Assembly (NCBI GenBank): GCA_029560875.1
Contig: JAKQKB010000168.1
Span: forward strand, 62,001 to 126,000
DNA: 64,000 bases
Origin: Bacteroidota bacterium
Lineage (GTDB): Bacteria; Bacteroidota; Bacteroidia; Bacteroidales; Tenuifilaceae
Direction: 5' to 3'
Below are positions 61,902-64,000 of the stretch, piece by piece. The notes beneath the pieces are model-generated. The model was not told where the DNA came from. It made no database searches and saw nothing but the letters and a program-made list of their open reading frames with translations. How positions within the stretch are numbered: the first letter of the stretch is position 1; each line of letters opens with the position of its first letter. The translations under genes and the position numbers were made by a program.

Positions 61902-62348
61902 ATGGAAATAATTCTGTTACAAGACGTATCGAACCTTGGTAATAAGGACGAAATAGTAAAAGTAAAGAATGGCTACGCTCGCAATTATTTAATTCCTAAC
62001 GGAATGGCCATTACGGCAACTGAATCATCTAAGAAAATTTTAGCAGAGAATACTAAGCAACGCGCTCATAAAGAAGCTAAAATTAAAGCAGATGCTGAAT
62101 TGGTTGCTAAAAAGATGGAAGGTCTTAAGCTTACCATTGGCGCTAAAACCAGCTCTACAGGCAAAATATTTGGATCTGTTAACACAATCCAAATTGCTGA
62201 GGCTTTATCCGAAAAAGGATTTGATATTGACCGTAAGGTTATCAGCCTTAAAGAAGAGCAAATTAAAGAAGTTGGAACTTACACCGCAGAAATTAAACTT
62301 CACCGCGAGGTTAAAGTTGCCATTGAATTTGAAGTTATTTCTGAATAA
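61902..62348 (+). CDS. rplI: RplI, 50S ribosomal protein L9
   Basis: A 148-residue protein with the two-domain L9 plan: N-terminal rRNA-binding MEIILLQDVSNLGNKDEIVK and VKNGYARNYLIPNGMAITAT, the long connecting helix (SSKKILAENTKQRAHKEAKI), and the C-terminal domain with TIGAKTSSTGKIFGSVNTIQ. It stabilises the L1-stalk region. The last gene of the rpsF-rpsR-rplI operon, with its own strong SD; a terminator follows. Confidence 0.97.
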   Translation: MEIILLQDVSNLGNKDEIVKVKNGYARNYLIPNGMAITATESSKKILAENTKQRAHKEAKIKADAELVAKKMEGLKLTIGAKTSSTGKIFGSVNTIQIAEALSEKGFDIDRKVISLKEEQIKEVGTYTAEIKLHREVKVAIEFEVISE

Positions 62349-62368
62349 GAAATATATATTGACCAATA

Positions 62369-62396
62369 AAAAAACCCGCTTATGCGGGTTTTTTTA
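62369..62396. terminator. Bidirectional terminator between rplI and ridA
   Basis: AAAACCCGC and GCGGGTTTT with a TTAT loop and T- and A-tracts on both sides, between convergent 3' ends. Confidence 0.85.
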
Positions 62397-62774
62397 TTAC
62401 CTAGCGGCAATACATTCTATTTCCACCAAAACACCCAATGGTAATTTTACCACACCATACGCAGCGCGAGCTGGCATGTCAACAGTGAAGTATTTCGCAT
62501 AAACCTCGTTCATGGCTGCAAAATTATCCATATTGCTTAAAAGACAGGTTGACTTTACAACATTGGAGTAGTTTAAGCCTGCTTCATTAAGAATTGCACC
62601 AATATTCTTAAGTACTTGCTCAGTCTGCTCCTTAATTCCACCATCAATAATACTACTAGTTTGAGGATTTATTGGAATTTGACCAGAAATGAATACCAAT
62701 CCGTTAACCTCAACAGCTTGGCTGTAAGGCCCAACAGCCTTAGGTGCATGTTCTGTGTTTATAATCTTTTTCAT
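62397..62774 (-). CDS. RidA-family enamine/imine deaminase
   Basis: A 125-residue small trimeric enzyme that hydrolyses reactive enamines and imines made by PLP enzymes such as threonine dehydratase. Marks: HAPKAVGPYSQAVEVNGLVF, ISGQIPINPQTSSI, NVVKSTCLLSNMDNFAAMNE and DMPARAAYGVVKLPLGVLVE (the conserved Arg is in PARAAYGV). The length is typical. Its stop codon immediately follows the shared terminator; upstream on the same strand lies lptD, and the pair is common in Bacteroidota. Confidence 0.95.
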   Translation of the reverse strand: MKKIINTEHAPKAVGPYSQAVEVNGLVFISGQIPINPQTSSIIDGGIKEQTEQVLKNIGAILNEAGLNYSNVVKSTCLLSNMDNFAAMNEVYAKYFTVDMPARAAYGVVKLPLGVLVEIECIAAR

Positions 62775-62792
62775 AACTATACGATTTGTTTA

Positions 62793-64000
62793 TTAAAGGT
62801 TATCAAGATAATGATCTCTCTTGGTATATTTTAAATCCTGAAGAATAGCTGATTTAACATTAATCTGGAAACTAAAGCTCTTATAGAAACCTATAGGAAT
62901 AACGGTCATACGCATATCCCAGCAATGAAGATCTCTGAAAAAATTAATTGATGTGGTTGTGAGTTGCTTATTTTTGAAGTCGTACCCAGAGCTAAATCCT
63001 ATTTTCCACTTTGGTGTCAAATTTATATCACCTGAAAAACTTAATGTTTGAACTACGCTCGATTCGTACTGTGGTTTAGAATAAGTAAGGTTATAACTAA
63101 ACCTTAAATTCCAAGGCACATTAAAATCTACATAATTCATTCCATACTGTGTCCCCATGGACTCTCCAAAATTAGAACCATCTGGTGATGAGCCCAAAGG
63201 CAAACCTGCAGAACTGCCAGTTTCATCACCTACTCCTGGATTCCCTGAGTTAGCCCCAGCCTTTGTGCTATTTAAAGAAAAGTCAAAACCTACGTTACCT
63301 CGAATAAATCTAGCGAGTTTGCCAGATTTATCGTACTCGAATTGGGCAATCTTTGTACCTGTCGAATTTAATGCATAAGGGCTAAAACCACCAGAAAAAT
63401 TAATATTGATCTTATCGAATAAACTTGTTCTTCCGCTTACCGAGATATCTGACCAATTCATGGAATCGGCCAAAAGATTATATGATGCATTTATGCTTAG
63501 CCCCTCCAATATCTTTACCTTTTTAACAGAGTTTGCCGTATCTTTTGGAGTTAAGATTTTCATCTCCAAAATATTGTTCAACGAGAAATTCAATACCCCA
63601 GATTTTCCTCCGCCAGGCCCTCCGTATATACCCTGACTAAATATGGAGTATTTTTCCATATTCCCCAAGCTATCCTTCTGCACTTGTTTATAAAAGCCAA
63701 ATTGAGACTCAGAAAAGTCTGGACGATAACTTAGAGATACTGATGGTGTGATAACGTGCCTTACGGCTTGGACTTTCGAGGTTTTACTAAATGTAAATGT
63801 TCCATACACTTTAGTACTCATTGATACAGAAGAGCTATACTGGTAACCTCGTTGAAAGCCATTAACAGTGTCAACAACTACTACATTAGAATCTGCATCC
63901 CAACTCTTATTAATAGTCTTTAAATACCAATATTCAGAATAGTTCACCCCTGGGCTAACTGTTACATATTTTAAAAGGTTAAATGAAGTCGATACGGGGA
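62793..64000 (-). CDS. lptD: Bacteroidota-type LptD, C-terminal part (cut by window edge)
   Basis: The last ~400 residues of a large outer-membrane barrel; the reading frame stays open to the window end (it reads K-Y-V-T-V-S-P-G-V-N-Y-S before the first internal start), so the N-terminus lies outside. Strands include RHVITPSVSLSYRPDFSESQ, PWNLRFSYNLTYSKPQY and WKIGFSSGYDFKNKQLT; the end, INFFRDLHCWDMRMTVIPIG, FYKSFSFQINV and LQDLKYTKRDHYLD, matches the C-terminus of Bacteroidota LPS-assembly proteins. It inserts LPS into the outer leaflet. ridA starts 18 nt after its stop. Confidence 0.82.
   Translation of the reverse strand, partial: PVSTSFNLLKYVTVSPGVNYSEYWYLKTINKSWDADSNVVVVDTVNGFQRGYQYSSSVSMSTKVYGTFTFSKTSKVQAVRHVITPSVSLSYRPDFSESQFGFYKQVQKDSLGNMEKYSIFSQGIYGGPGGGKSGVLNFSLNNILEMKILTPKDTANSVKKVKILEGLSINASYNLLADSMNWSDISVSGRTSLFDKININFSGGFSPYALNSTGTKIAQFEYDKSGKLARFIRGNVGFDFSLNSTKAGANSGNPGVGDETGSSAGLPLGSSPDGSNFGESMGTQYGMNYVDFNVPWNLRFSYNLTYSKPQYESSVVQTLSFSGDINLTPKWKIGFSSGYDFKNKQLTTTSINFFRDLHCWDMRMTVIPIGFYKSFSFQINVKSAILQDLKYTKRDHYLDNL

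Overview
The window comes from an AT-rich (about 40% G+C by eye), gene-dense bacterial chromosome of the phylum Bacteroidota, most likely a Bacteroidales-type relative. Supports: many starts are preceded by the Bacteroidota -7 element TAnnTTTG, some with a TTG/TTTG box 19-21 nt upstream; most genes lack a Shine-Dalgarno (SD) sequence; and phylum-typical genes are present (a DUF4293 membrane protein, a Bacteroidota-type LptD, an OmpP1/FadL porin-like protein, the dapB-lepB-wbqC block, a SiaB-like protein, archaeal-type ProS, a LysM plus binding-protein fusion). I see no rRNA, tRNA, CRISPR array, insertion sequence or prophage. This is ordinary core chromosome with a few decayed or unusual spots.

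Layout. 1-2.5 kb: end of a dihydroorotate dehydrogenase-like gene, a HEAT-like protein and two envelope proteins. 2.5-9.3 kb: uvrA, a DUF1648 membrane protein, an ECF sigma factor, a three-gene SPFH / Arc-like / zinc-ribbon operon with a palindrome beside its promoter, and rsmE. 9.5-19.2 kb: a phosphoesterase, then a long minus-strand run read as SAM-hydrolase-like protein, mazG, ABC permease, tpiA, prmA and a very large surface or periplasmic protein. 19.4-24.4 kb: phoH-purC facing a SNF2 helicase. 24.5-29.2 kb: LysM protein, pckA, plsY. 29.3-32.6 kb: thrS-infC-rpmI-rplT, with infC apparently starting at ATA. 32.6-35.5 kb: dapB-lepB-wbqC. 35.5-38.4 kb: an aromatic-rich lipoprotein and an OmpP1-like barrel. 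38.5-48.4 kb: proS, an unknown protein, an M49 lipoprotein peptidase, a SiaB-like protein, a POTRA/barrel protein, peroxiredoxin, pabB-tilS. 48.4-57.0 kb: ABC-F, nth, a small barrel, tcdA, CapA, M16 peptidase. 57.2-64 kb: a frameshifted MFS transporter, DUF4293, nucleoside phosphorylase, a transglutaminase-like protein, a BFD-like protein, the rpsF-rpsR-rplI operon, ridA and the end of lptD.

The genes mostly serve translation (aminoacyl-tRNA synthetases, IF3, ribosomal proteins, rRNA, tRNA and r-protein modification), DNA repair, envelope building (signal peptidase, LptD, barrels, lipoproteins) and central metabolism.

No clearly new multi-gene system stands out. The best leads are: the SPFH-Arc-zinc ribbon operon with an operator-like palindrome; five strong SD sequences on selected genes (sigma factor, infC, rpsR, rplI, an unusual lipoprotein) in an SD-poor genome; the ATA start of infC; a possible L20 leader hairpin; a SAM-hydrolase-like protein lacking the usual active-site motif; and a well-formed promoter followed only by what looks like a broken sigma-factor gene.
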